Part shown: positions 26,107 to 33,092 of the stretch, piece after piece
Position numbering within the stretch: position 1 is the first letter of the stretch
Layout: each line of letters begins with the position of its first letter
Origin: Candidatus Finniella inopinata
GTDB taxonomy: Bacteria; Pseudomonadota; Alphaproteobacteria; Paracaedibacterales; CAIULA01
Assembly: GCF_004210305.1 (NCBI RefSeq)
Contig: NZ_SCFB01000001.1
Span: 1 to 64,000, forward strand
Direction of reading: 5' to 3'
Length of the DNA: 64,000 bases
Notes under the pieces: model-generated
The model's database searches: none
What the model was told of the DNA's origin: nothing
Seen by the model: only the letters and a program-made list of their open reading frames with translations
Made by a program: the position numbers and the translations under genes

Positions 26107-27171
26107 ATGACGATTCCAAAAATTTTTGACAACAACAAACTAGTTCTTTCCGGGCTCATTTTAACCTTGAGTACGATGTTTTTAAATGGAACCCAAGCAG
26201 CAGCTTCAGCCATGCCTTCCCTCGGTTTCTTTGGTAGGGCGAAAGCAGAGGAGCCCCTTGATATAGGTAAGCAGTTTAATTGTAATTGTTTTGTTCAAGA
26301 AACCCTCCCTGAAAATTTTCATATAGCTGAAGACTTTCTTCTGCCCTGCAATAGGATGGAGAAAGAAGTTTCCGGATCTAAACCCAACCCTGATGCCAAA
26401 TCAAGTCAACATGAGAGGAATGCACTGTTAAAAGGTGGTTTGGAAGCGCTTTGCATTTCTGGGAGCGCGCAATTTTCTAAAGCGGGATTGCGAAATACTA
26501 TAAAACGTATTCAAGATAACGAATTTTACAAAAGGAATAAATGCACCAAAATAGCAATTGTTGACTTTAGAGAGGAAGATCATTTTTTTGTGGGCGAAGA
26601 TCAGATTGTGGAAGACAAAAAGCGCGGCAGAGGAATTGAATCTATTATCAAAGGGGTTGTTGAAGAACAAAAGAAATTAGCTAATGGTGTTAAATTCGAA
26701 ACCGAAGCAGAAGTCGCAGGACAACTGGGGGTTGGGTATATTAATATTCCTGTTCCTGATCATGGATTTCCTGACGTGGTGACTTTGCAAACTTTCATAG
26801 ATTCCAATACTTGGGTACACTTTCATTGTCGTTGCGGCATTGGCAGAACCAGCATTGGGATGAGCATGTATGACATAATGAAAAATGCCAGACCAAGTGA
26901 TTGGAATCAATCAGGTTCATCAATAGGGACAATATTAATGAGACAATGGCTCTTAGGGGGGCTGGTTCCTTTAAATAGTGCTGGAACTCCATACGGCCAT
27001 TTCCCTTATTCAAAGGGTTATTCGTTATTGTTAACTACTTTTCATAATTACGTAACTGATAATTCCGAAGGATTGTATGCGGCCAAAAAATCTTCATGGC
27101 AAGTTTGGGAAAGCAAACGTACTTGGGGCAGTAACGAGCATGAGAAGGCCAGACAGGTAATGGGATATTAA
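26107..27171 (+). CDS. Secreted PTP-like phosphatase (phytase/inositol-phosphatase type)
   Basis: The N-terminal signal peptide (about residues 12-33, cleavage near TQAAASA) is followed by a cysteine-phosphatase domain. The P-loop is H240-C241-R-C-G-I-G-R247-T-S, a perfect HCX5RT/S signature, and P217-D218-H219 is a good candidate for the general-acid loop. The strand IAIVDFREEDHFF and the GRTSIGMSMYDIMKN helix resemble PTP-like phytases of other bacteria (PF14566), which hydrolyse inositol polyphosphates. Substrate could equally be a phosphoinositide or phosphoprotein. Exported CX5R phosphatases in intracellular bacteria are usually host-directed. Confidence 0.8.
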   Translation: MTIPKIFDNNKLVLSGLILTLSTMFLNGTQAAASAMPSLGFFGRAKAEEPLDIGKQFNCNCFVQETLPENFHIAEDFLLPCNRMEKEVSGSKPNPDAKSSQHERNALLKGGLEALCISGSAQFSKAGLRNTIKRIQDNEFYKRNKCTKIAIVDFREEDHFFVGEDQIVEDKKRGRGIESIIKGVVEEQKKLANGVKFETEAEVAGQLGVGYINIPVPDHGFPDVVTLQTFIDSNTWVHFHCRCGIGRTSIGMSMYDIMKNARPSDWNQSGSSIGTILMRQWLLGGLVPLNSAGTPYGHFPYSKGYSLLLTTFHNYVTDNSEGLYAAKKSSWQVWESKRTWGSNEHEKARQVMGY

Positions 27172-27242
27172 AGAGCTGTTAGAAATAGCTAATGCTCGTT
27201 TCTTTCTTAAGGTATTAAAACCCGTAAGAAATATGCGAGCAT

Positions 27243-28337
27243 TTACCGACCTTTCACATGGAGCCTTAACCAATTAATGATTTGCCCGTTAAATTCCTGA
27301 AACCATTCATCTGCATTCTTATCTCCAAGATTATAATCTACGGCGTTAAAACAAGGCCCCCCTTTGGTGATCCAATTCCATAAAAGAGAAAAGAAACCAA
27401 TGGTGGCCATTTTAGGGATGTGTCGCACCAAGAAGGCATCATCGGAAAAGGCGCTGTGTTCCACCTTGGGGGACCACATTTCAGCGTTTTGAATCTTGGT
27501 CAGCTGATCACCCAAATCGTCTTGATACTGCATCATCCCCCGGATAAACAAGACCGGTTTAGCGGTTGAATTGGGCAAAATTCCATGGCGACCATAAATT
27601 TTGCGATCTGTAATCTTCGAATCGATATCAATAACAGCTTGAATGCGATTGTCTTCAAAGCCAAGTGTGTGGGCGACATTTCCCCCAAAACTGTGCCCCA
27701 TCAAGGTAATGTGGGTGGCATCCAAAAGCCCGCCAAAGTATTTGGCGCTTATTTCTCTGATATGGTCAAGCATGTATCGAACATCCCCAATGGCTGCCCC
27801 CATAGCTTCATCGTAATATTGATAACGATAATCACGATCACGAGGCACTTTCCAGCTGTCTTTAAGGGTCATAACGATCCTGGTCCCATCAGAAAATTTA
27901 ACAAAATTTGAAACATAAGGTTGGTCCAGACTTAAAACCATATACCCGTGGGAAGCCATTTCTTCGCATAAAATTGTATAATCTTGGCGCCCATGGCCCA
28001 GGCCCGGTATGAAAATAACGACTGGACAAGCTTTGCCTTGCAGTAATTTTGCCTCTGGCTTTGAGTGGGAGAGAATCTTTGTGTCTATAACCAAACCCTC
28101 ATCAAGTGTTCCAGGCCTGTAAGGATATGTCTGAGTGTGTTTAGTCGTTGGGTAAAACGCCTGGACCATCCATCGCCTGGGCGGTGAGTCCCGAAGCATC
28201 TGCCTTGATGTGTCTGTCACTTCAAATGATTGGGTGCCGCATCCAAAGGGGCCCGTGGGAGAGGGGAGAGTTACCGTTGCACTGCAGGGCATTCCAGCGA
28301 AACATAAAGATGCAAATATGAATTGAAATGTCCTCAT
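27243..28337 (-). CDS. Secreted PAF-acetylhydrolase-like alpha/beta hydrolase
   Basis: A 364-residue protein with a signal peptide (residues 1-20) and an alpha/beta-hydrolase fold. The nucleophile elbow is G-H-S216-F-G-G. Acidic candidates are D239/D241 in VIDIDSKI, and a histidine lies in the VEHSAFSDD segment. The N-terminal PTGPFGCG...RRWMVQAFYPT pattern, the FIPGLGHGRQDY oxyanion region and the GFEDNRIQAVIDID order match platelet-activating-factor acetylhydrolase (PF03403). These remove short or oxidised acyl chains from phospholipids, so membrane or lipid-mediator targets outside the bacterium are plausible. Confidence 0.78.
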   Translation of the reverse strand: MRTFQFIFASLCFAGMPCSATVTLPSPTGPFGCGTQSFEVTDTSRQMLRDSPPRRWMVQAFYPTTKHTQTYPYRPGTLDEGLVIDTKILSHSKPEAKLLQGKACPVVIFIPGLGHGRQDYTILCEEMASHGYMVLSLDQPYVSNFVKFSDGTRIVMTLKDSWKVPRDRDYRYQYYDEAMGAAIGDVRYMLDHIREISAKYFGGLLDATHITLMGHSFGGNVAHTLGFEDNRIQAVIDIDSKITDRKIYGRHGILPNSTAKPVLFIRGMMQYQDDLGDQLTKIQNAEMWSPKVEHSAFSDDAFLVRHIPKMATIGFFSLLWNWITKGGPCFNAVDYNLGDKNADEWFQEFNGQIINWLRLHVKGR

Positions 28338-28437
28338 GCTGATTTGATCCTCTTCTGATTTCTAATTTTAATGAAGCGGTGTTTTCTGATATGGTCAACC
28401 ATCGATCTTAATTAACATATTTATAAAGGAACTAAAA

Positions 28438-29025
28438 ATGTCTGTTCTTGTTGGAAAAAAAGCCCCTGTTTTTAAGGCGACAGCCGTCTATGAAGGCGAA
28501 TTTAAGACCGTTCATCTGGATGATTACAATGGTAAATATGTTGTTTTGTTTTTTTACCCTCTTGATTTCACGTTTGTATGTCCCACTGAACTTCACGCCT
28601 TTCAAGAAAAGCTTCAAGATTTTAACCGTCTTGGCGCCACTGTCTTGGCATGCAGTGTTGATAGCCATTTTTCTCATAAAGCGTGGATTGAAACACCTAA
28701 AGAGAAAGGGGGTATTCAGGGAATACAATATGGGATTATCTCTGACTTAGGTGGAAAAATAGCCAAAGATTATGATGTTCTAAACGAAGATGGCATCGCA
28801 TATCGCGGCCTTTTTCTGATTGATCAGCAAGGAGTTGTGCGCCATCAGGTGGTCAATGACCTTCCGTTGGGCCGAAGCGTGACAGAATGCCTTCGCATGT
28901 TGGAAGCCCTGCAGCATGTTGAAAAACATGGGGAAGTCTGCCCTGCTGATTGGAATAAAAACCAGGCAGCCATTCAGACGACTCAAGCAAGCGTTAGCGC
29001 CTATCTAGCCAACAAAACAGCATAG
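28438..29025 (+). CDS. ahpC: Alkyl hydroperoxide reductase / 2-Cys peroxiredoxin
   Basis: Detoxifies peroxides. The peroxidatic C48 sits in the diagnostic DFTFVCPTE motif and the resolving C168 in GEVCPADW, so this is a typical 2-Cys peroxiredoxin of the AhpC/Prx1 group. Product 195 residues. A GGA-type ribosome site lies close upstream. No AhpF reductase is adjacent; thioredoxin could serve. For an intracellular bacterium this is a likely defence against host oxidants. Confidence 0.93.
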   Translation: MSVLVGKKAPVFKATAVYEGEFKTVHLDDYNGKYVVLFFYPLDFTFVCPTELHAFQEKLQDFNRLGATVLACSVDSHFSHKAWIETPKEKGGIQGIQYGIISDLGGKIAKDYDVLNEDGIAYRGLFLIDQQGVVRHQVVNDLPLGRSVTECLRMLEALQHVEKHGEVCPADWNKNQAAIQTTQASVSAYLANKTA

Positions 29026-29044
29026 TTTGAGGGTGGATGGTTTG

Positions 29045-29110
29045 TCGTGGTTGGGTGCGATTTTAGTAAAATTCGCACAGCCACGATTCTGCGCTTGGTT
29101 TTTTTTTTAT
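29045..29110 (+). terminator. Terminator-like hairpin after ahpC
   Basis: A long imperfect stem (TCGTGG... paired with ...CCACGA, 29045-29086) is followed after 12 bases by a run of about ten T's. It lies between ahpC and tRNA-Pro. Confidence 0.55.
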
Positions 29111-29133
29111 TTTAAGTTATATGTAGTTATAGT

Positions 29134-29210
29134 CGGGAAGTAGCGCAGCCTGGTAGCGCGCCTGCTTTGGGAGCAGGATGTCGGAGGTTCGAATCCTCTC
29201 TTCCCGACCA
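29134..29210 (+). tRNA. tRNA-Pro (anticodon TGG)
   Basis: Acceptor CGGGAAG pairs with CTTCCCG, discriminator A, CCA encoded. The anticodon stem CCTGC/GCAGG flanks loop TTTGGGA, giving anticodon TGG. A GGTTCGAATCC T-arm and short variable loop are present; 77 nt in total. Confidence 0.97.
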
Positions 29211-29250
29211 AATTTCATTCCCAAATTTTCCGAACATTTTGCACAAAGCT

Positions 29251-29280
29251 AGCCACGCCTTATTCTGGGTGGGCTTTTTT
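29251..29280 (+). terminator. Terminator after tRNA-Pro
   Basis: Imperfect hairpin AGCCAC-GCC / GGTGGGCT followed immediately by TTTTTT, 41 bases past the tRNA 3' end. Confidence 0.6.
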
Positions 29281-29303
29281 ATTTATTTATTATGGAATAA
29301 GAA

Positions 29304-29390
29304 TGGTGCGGTCGAGAAGAATCGAACTTCCACGAGGTTTCCCCCACAGCGACCTCAACGCTGCGCGTCTACCATTTCCGCCACGACCGC
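29304..29390 (-). tRNA. tRNA-Leu (anticodon GAG)
   Basis: Read on the minus strand: acceptor GCGGTCG pairs with CGACCGC, discriminator A, CCA encoded. Stem CAGCG/CGCTG encloses TTGAGGT, giving anticodon GAG. A long variable arm as in leucine tRNAs and a GTTCGATTC T-loop are present; 87 nt. Confidence 0.96.
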
Positions 29391-29503
29391 GACGCATACA
29401 AAGACCCTAGCAAAAGCCTTAGGAAATATCAAATTTTTTATATTTTTTGTTGTTATACACAATTCAGATCATTTTTGCCGCCAAACCGTTATCACAAGGG
29501 ACG

Positions 29504-29731
29504 CTAAGAGACAGGGTGCTCCATGAAAATACATCGATGGCCCAATGCTTTTGTTCAAAAGGTCGTATCGAAAAGGTTATTCAAAGCTTCCCTTTGAAGG
29601 ATCGCATGGACATAGCCCTTGATGGAGAAATCAAAGTTATTCGCGAATTTTGTAATGCCCTTATCGGTTTCCAATTAAAGGGTCAACAGCAAAGGGTTGG
29701 AAAGGTATACACCGTTTGTGAGGTATTTTAG
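29504..29731 (+). pseudogene. hslO: Remnant of hslO (Hsp33) C-terminal zinc domain
   Basis: About 75 codons resemble the redox-switch end of Hsp33: an LxxRxLHE segment, then CFCSKGRIEKVIQSFP (the CXC half of the zinc site), then LDGEIKVIREFCN, where the family has a CEFC motif. The first cysteine of the second pair is replaced by arginine, and the whole N-terminal chaperone domain (more than 200 residues) is absent. The fragment is therefore a decayed gene. The open frame extends a little upstream of the recognisable part, but no plausible start and ribosome site are seen. Confidence 0.72.
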
Positions 29732-29787
29732 TTACTAACAGCAACAGCAAACTCGTTTTAGCGAAGTTATTCTTCTGAAACCTAATC

Positions 29788-29817
29788 CCAGCCCCAACAA
29801 AATTTTGTGGGGGCTGG
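29788..29817. repeat. 30-bp near-perfect palindrome
   Basis: CCAGCCCCAACAAAA is followed without spacer by TTTTGTGGGGGCTGG; the arms differ at one position. No T-run follows on either strand. It sits between the converging hslO remnant and the Gly/Asn-tailed secreted gene, so it may act as a bidirectional transcription block. Confidence 0.55.
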
Positions 29818-29861
29818 CGATTGTTAAGGATGGTTTGTTATGGCGAAGTGTTTTAAGTGCC

Positions 29862-30884
29862 TTAGTTGCTGACGCTTGCATTCGTATCGCCTAGGCTAGC
29901 CTTATTGCCGCCATTGTTGCCATTGTTGCCATTGTTGTCGCCATTCCCCTGGCCTGAATTCTCATTGTCATGTTGGTCTTGAGTATCTCGTATTGTAGTC
30001 GTATAACCCTGAACAAAGATCAAATCTTGAATCAACGCCTGTAAACGCACAATGTCATAGGCATTGCTTGGGGCGGTAATATGGCCAGTCTTAGTGGAAA
30101 TACCACTTTCGGTACCAATGGGGTATTTTTGAAGTGTGAAGGCAAAATAGTCAGCAGGATTTGTTAAAGCTTTTGCACTGGCGCTAGCAGTGATAGAACC
30201 ATAAGGTTTTAGAGACGAGTTTGCTGTTGCATTGATGCGACCAAAGACACTCGTATTTAATCCCCCAAATTTACAAGTTGCAAGACGTGTCGATGGATTC
30301 GGATTTGTTATCCCATTGGCAGCTGTCTGGTATCCACTACGATCGGCTCCCAGCACGTAATTAAAAATAGTCGTCAAAACTGTTCCCGAATCTTCTTGAC
30401 CTATAGGATTCGTTGCAAATAACCCTTGGTATGCGCTGTCCGTAATTCCAAAAATGGCCCTAAAGAAAATGGATAATTTATCGGCAGGTGATTTCATGTC
30501 AGCGTTGTTGGGTCTGCCGGCTCTCCCATAACTTGGGAAGTATTGACTTGGTAGGGTGAATAAGTTGGCAACGTTTGCTGCAGAAACGCCTGACCCACCG
30601 CCAGTTATAGTATACTCTCCGGTGATTGACCCCGAGGTTAGTGTCGCACTTGCTGTTCCACTAAAGTATATAGGCCCGGAAAGGGCGTTAAAACCAAACA
30701 CATGATCCATCAAATTATCCACAGCCCTGGTAAGCATCTGACTATTGGCGGAAGTTGACGGGCAATGGTCGTTCAAATTATTTAGCACTGAAAAGAAATT
30801 ATTTAGTACTGAAAAGATAGTTGGGCTATCAACACTGGAAGAAGTATCACTGGGTGTTCCAATATGCACATTAATATCATTCAC
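29862..30884 (-). pseudogene. 3' part of a frameshifted secreted protein, Asn/Gly-rich tail
   Basis: The 340-codon frame begins at a GTG right at the stop of the upstream fragment and lacks its own signal peptide. The content is rich in Ser, Thr, Ala, Gly and Asn, with extended beta-like stretches (GTASATLTSGSITGEYTI), recalling an autotransporter- or adhesin-like extracellular protein, though no domain is certain. The C-terminus is low-complexity (NGDNNGNNGNNGG). Adding one base to the run of six C's (coding strand) upstream would fuse it to the 110-residue signal-bearing fragment, giving about 450 residues. Confidence 0.6.
29911..29937. repeat. 9-bp microsatellite in the Asn/Gly tail
   Basis: Three exact copies of CCATTGTTG encode the repeated Asn-Gly-Asn tail of the overlapping gene. 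The unit is in frame, so slippage would change tail length without breaking the protein. Confidence 0.8.
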
Positions 30885-31213
30885 GAGGGCCGAAAGGGGG
30901 GCATTTTAGCACCAGTTGTGACTGCCGCTGTGTCTGTGTTAGGAAACCCTATGGCCGTGCACAAAGAACGAAGAGTCGACTCCCCTATAAAACATGAGGG
31001 ATAATCTCTTGCCTGTTGTCTTGTCACAACTCTTACTCTTTCTAACCTGTCCATGGCTGCCGGGGCCGGCAGTGTTGCAAGGGGGGATCCCGCCCTGAGC
31101 GTCCCATTAATTGATGAATGGCTTGACCCACCATTCAACTCCCCCGCCGTACTCCCATACGCACATGACAACGCCGACAGGCTGGCACCTAACAAAAATA
31201 AACTGTTACGCAT
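30881..31213 (-). pseudogene. 5' part of a frameshifted secreted protein (signal peptide fragment)
   Basis: A 110-codon frame with a good signal peptide (MRNSLFLLGASLSALSCAYG) and a short mature part ending PPFRPS. The frame closes just after a run of six C's on the coding strand (30896-30901). In the +1 frame the reading continues as PLSALVND straight into the downstream 340-codon frame without a stop. This is best explained as one gene interrupted by a single-base indel, whether real decay, phase variation or a sequencing error. Confidence 0.6.
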
Positions 31214-31445
31214 AATGAAAATTCCTTAAATAAAAAAACATAATTATTGTATTTTTACAGAATTTTGTTAATGTATAGTTAATTATAGGTGATTTTTTAA
31301 TAAAAATACTACGTGTGTTCAAATTCAGACTTATGCACACTTATATATATCACATGTTAATCACAATCTTCTCAATCTGATTGCATTTTGAAGTCCGAAT
31401 GATTATCTTCCAAGCAAGCTAGAAACACAAATCAAGAGCCTGAAA

Positions 31446-31691
31446 ATGGAAGCACTGCACGGGGGAATTTCCGCCCAACAATTACGGTTATTTATCGAAA
31501 AGATCGAACGCTTGGAACAAGATAAAGCTGAACTTGGAGAGGTTGTTCGGGAAACCTTTGCCGAAGCCAAATCAGAAGGATTCGATGTGAAAGTTATGCG
31601 TCAATTGATTAAAATCCGGCGCATGAAAAAGGAAGAACTGATTGAACAGGAAGAGCTTTTAGGACTTTACCGCCAGGCGCTTGGCGAGTGA
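31446..31691 (+). CDS. gapR: GapR-family nucleoid-associated protein (DUF2312)
   Basis: GapR binds overtwisted AT-rich DNA ahead of replication and transcription in alphaproteobacteria. The 81-residue product is a near-complete match in pattern: GGISAQQLRLFIEKIERLEQDK, then AEAKSEGFDVKVMRQLIKIR and the EEQ...LYRQALG end, forming the family's helical bundle. This is one of the strongest lineage markers in the window. Its last 33 bases overlap the end of the convergent MFS gene. Confidence 0.93.
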   Translation: MEALHGGISAQQLRLFIEKIERLEQDKAELGEVVRETFAEAKSEGFDVKVMRQLIKIRRMKKEELIEQEELLGLYRQALGE

Positions 31692-32879
31692 TAGTCCGCT
31701 TTGCAAAATAACGACGGCGATTGTGCTTAAGCTGGCCATAATGATAAAAATGGGTGCAATTGATCCGTTGTAAAAAATAGCGGTCAACATCACACAACTT
31801 GAAATCAGGGCATTTCGGACCAATGCCACCCAGGCAATCGCCAGTCCTCTGTCGGCGGTGGTGCTCTCGTAGGCCCACGTGGCGCAGGTGGAATTGGAAA
31901 AGGGCAGTCCAAAATTTAACACGCAAATAGTGCTTAATATAAAAACAGGCAATCCCCCATCTGAAAACACTAAACAAAAAAGCGCGCAGCTTACAAATAA
32001 TCCAAGGGTTGTTATTCCAACTTGTAAAGATTTTTCCAGGCCCAAACGGGGCAAGTATTGCCTGTAAAGAACAGCCCCTAAAAAGTTTGCCCCGACGGGG
32101 ATCAGCTGAATATAAGAAAATGTGATGGGCGTGCATTGGAAACGATCAATAAACAAAAACGCACTATTTGCTGAAAAGATACAAGCAATTGCAATAGGCA
32201 AACAATGACCAAAAGTCATGGTCATAAAGTAAGAGTTCTTAATCAAAAGAAGACTTTTTCCCCATATGGACGACCACGAATCTTCCTGTTTTTTTTCAAG
32301 GGACAAGCTTTCCGGTAAAATCCAGTACAATGATATTAATACAAACAGGGCGCCAACCATCAAGACCCAAAAATTTAATTGCCAGTTGTATCGTTCAAAA
32401 AGTTGGGCACCCAAGACCGGGGCGATGGCAAACGTGATCGGGAACATGGTGTGGTACAGTGCAATATAACGGGCATATTTTATGCCATGGAACATATCTG
32501 ATAAAATGACAAGGGTTAGGATACTCATGCCGCCCGATCCGGCTGCTTGCACGACACGCCCCACCAGAAACAAATAAATCTCTGACGAAAGAGCGCAAAT
32601 TAAAGACCCCACCACAAAAATCATCAGGGATATCAGCATAATCTTTCGTCTGCCATGCGTATCAGTCCAGCGTCCATAAAATAGAGCCGTTATGGACGAG
32701 AGTAAAGGGGACACCATCAGACTGAGCTGAATGACCCATTCCTTGGTGTTAAAACAACAAGTTAAATGAGGCATACAGGGGATATAGATATCCATGCTGG
32801 CAATTTTCAAGACCAGGGACATCAATAACAAGGGGGGCACTAACTTGATGCGCCAAGAAGAAGCGATTTGATTGTTCAC
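31659..32879 (-). CDS. MFS transporter, Bcr/CflA drug-resistance type
   Basis: A 406-residue, twelve-helix major facilitator. The first helix contains MDIYIPCMP, matching the TDMYLPALP motif of Bcr/CflA exporters, and the loop between helices 2 and 3 carries GRWTDTHGRRKIML, the MFS motif A. The GRVVQAAGSGG helix 4 and PVLGAQLFERYNWQLNFW after helix 5 also fit. Likely exports small toxic compounds or metabolites by H+ antiport; substrate not deducible. Its 3' end overlaps gapR. Confidence 0.85.
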   Translation of the reverse strand: MNNQIASSWRIKLVPPLLLMSLVLKIASMDIYIPCMPHLTCCFNTKEWVIQLSLMVSPLLSSITALFYGRWTDTHGRRKIMLISLMIFVVGSLICALSSEIYLFLVGRVVQAAGSGGMSILTLVILSDMFHGIKYARYIALYHTMFPITFAIAPVLGAQLFERYNWQLNFWVLMVGALFVLISLYWILPESLSLEKKQEDSWSSIWGKSLLLIKNSYFMTMTFGHCLPIAIACIFSANSAFLFIDRFQCTPITFSYIQLIPVGANFLGAVLYRQYLPRLGLEKSLQVGITTLGLFVSCALFCLVFSDGGLPVFILSTICVLNFGLPFSNSTCATWAYESTTADRGLAIAWVALVRNALISSCVMLTAIFYNGSIAPIFIIMASLSTIAVVILQSGLSLAKRLAVKS

Positions 32880-33092
32880 GGAAATTTAAGGGATTATTCT
32901 CTAAGACATATTACGGAACATACCACAAGCCCCCGGTTGTTTGAAAGCAGTAACCTTTCCATGGACGCACGATCGGCATGAATTCTTTGGTTTGATTTTT
33001 CCGACAAAGCGATTGTTAACGGAAATATTGACTTGATAAATATAAATCTAGTACCTATGTATCTTCTATATGAATTTCAAATCAGGTGAAGC

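Noticed and set aside
29447..29503. First codons of the frame containing the hslO remnant as a true gene start
   Set aside because: No ribosome site, no similarity to Hsp33 in this stretch and too short for a functional protein.
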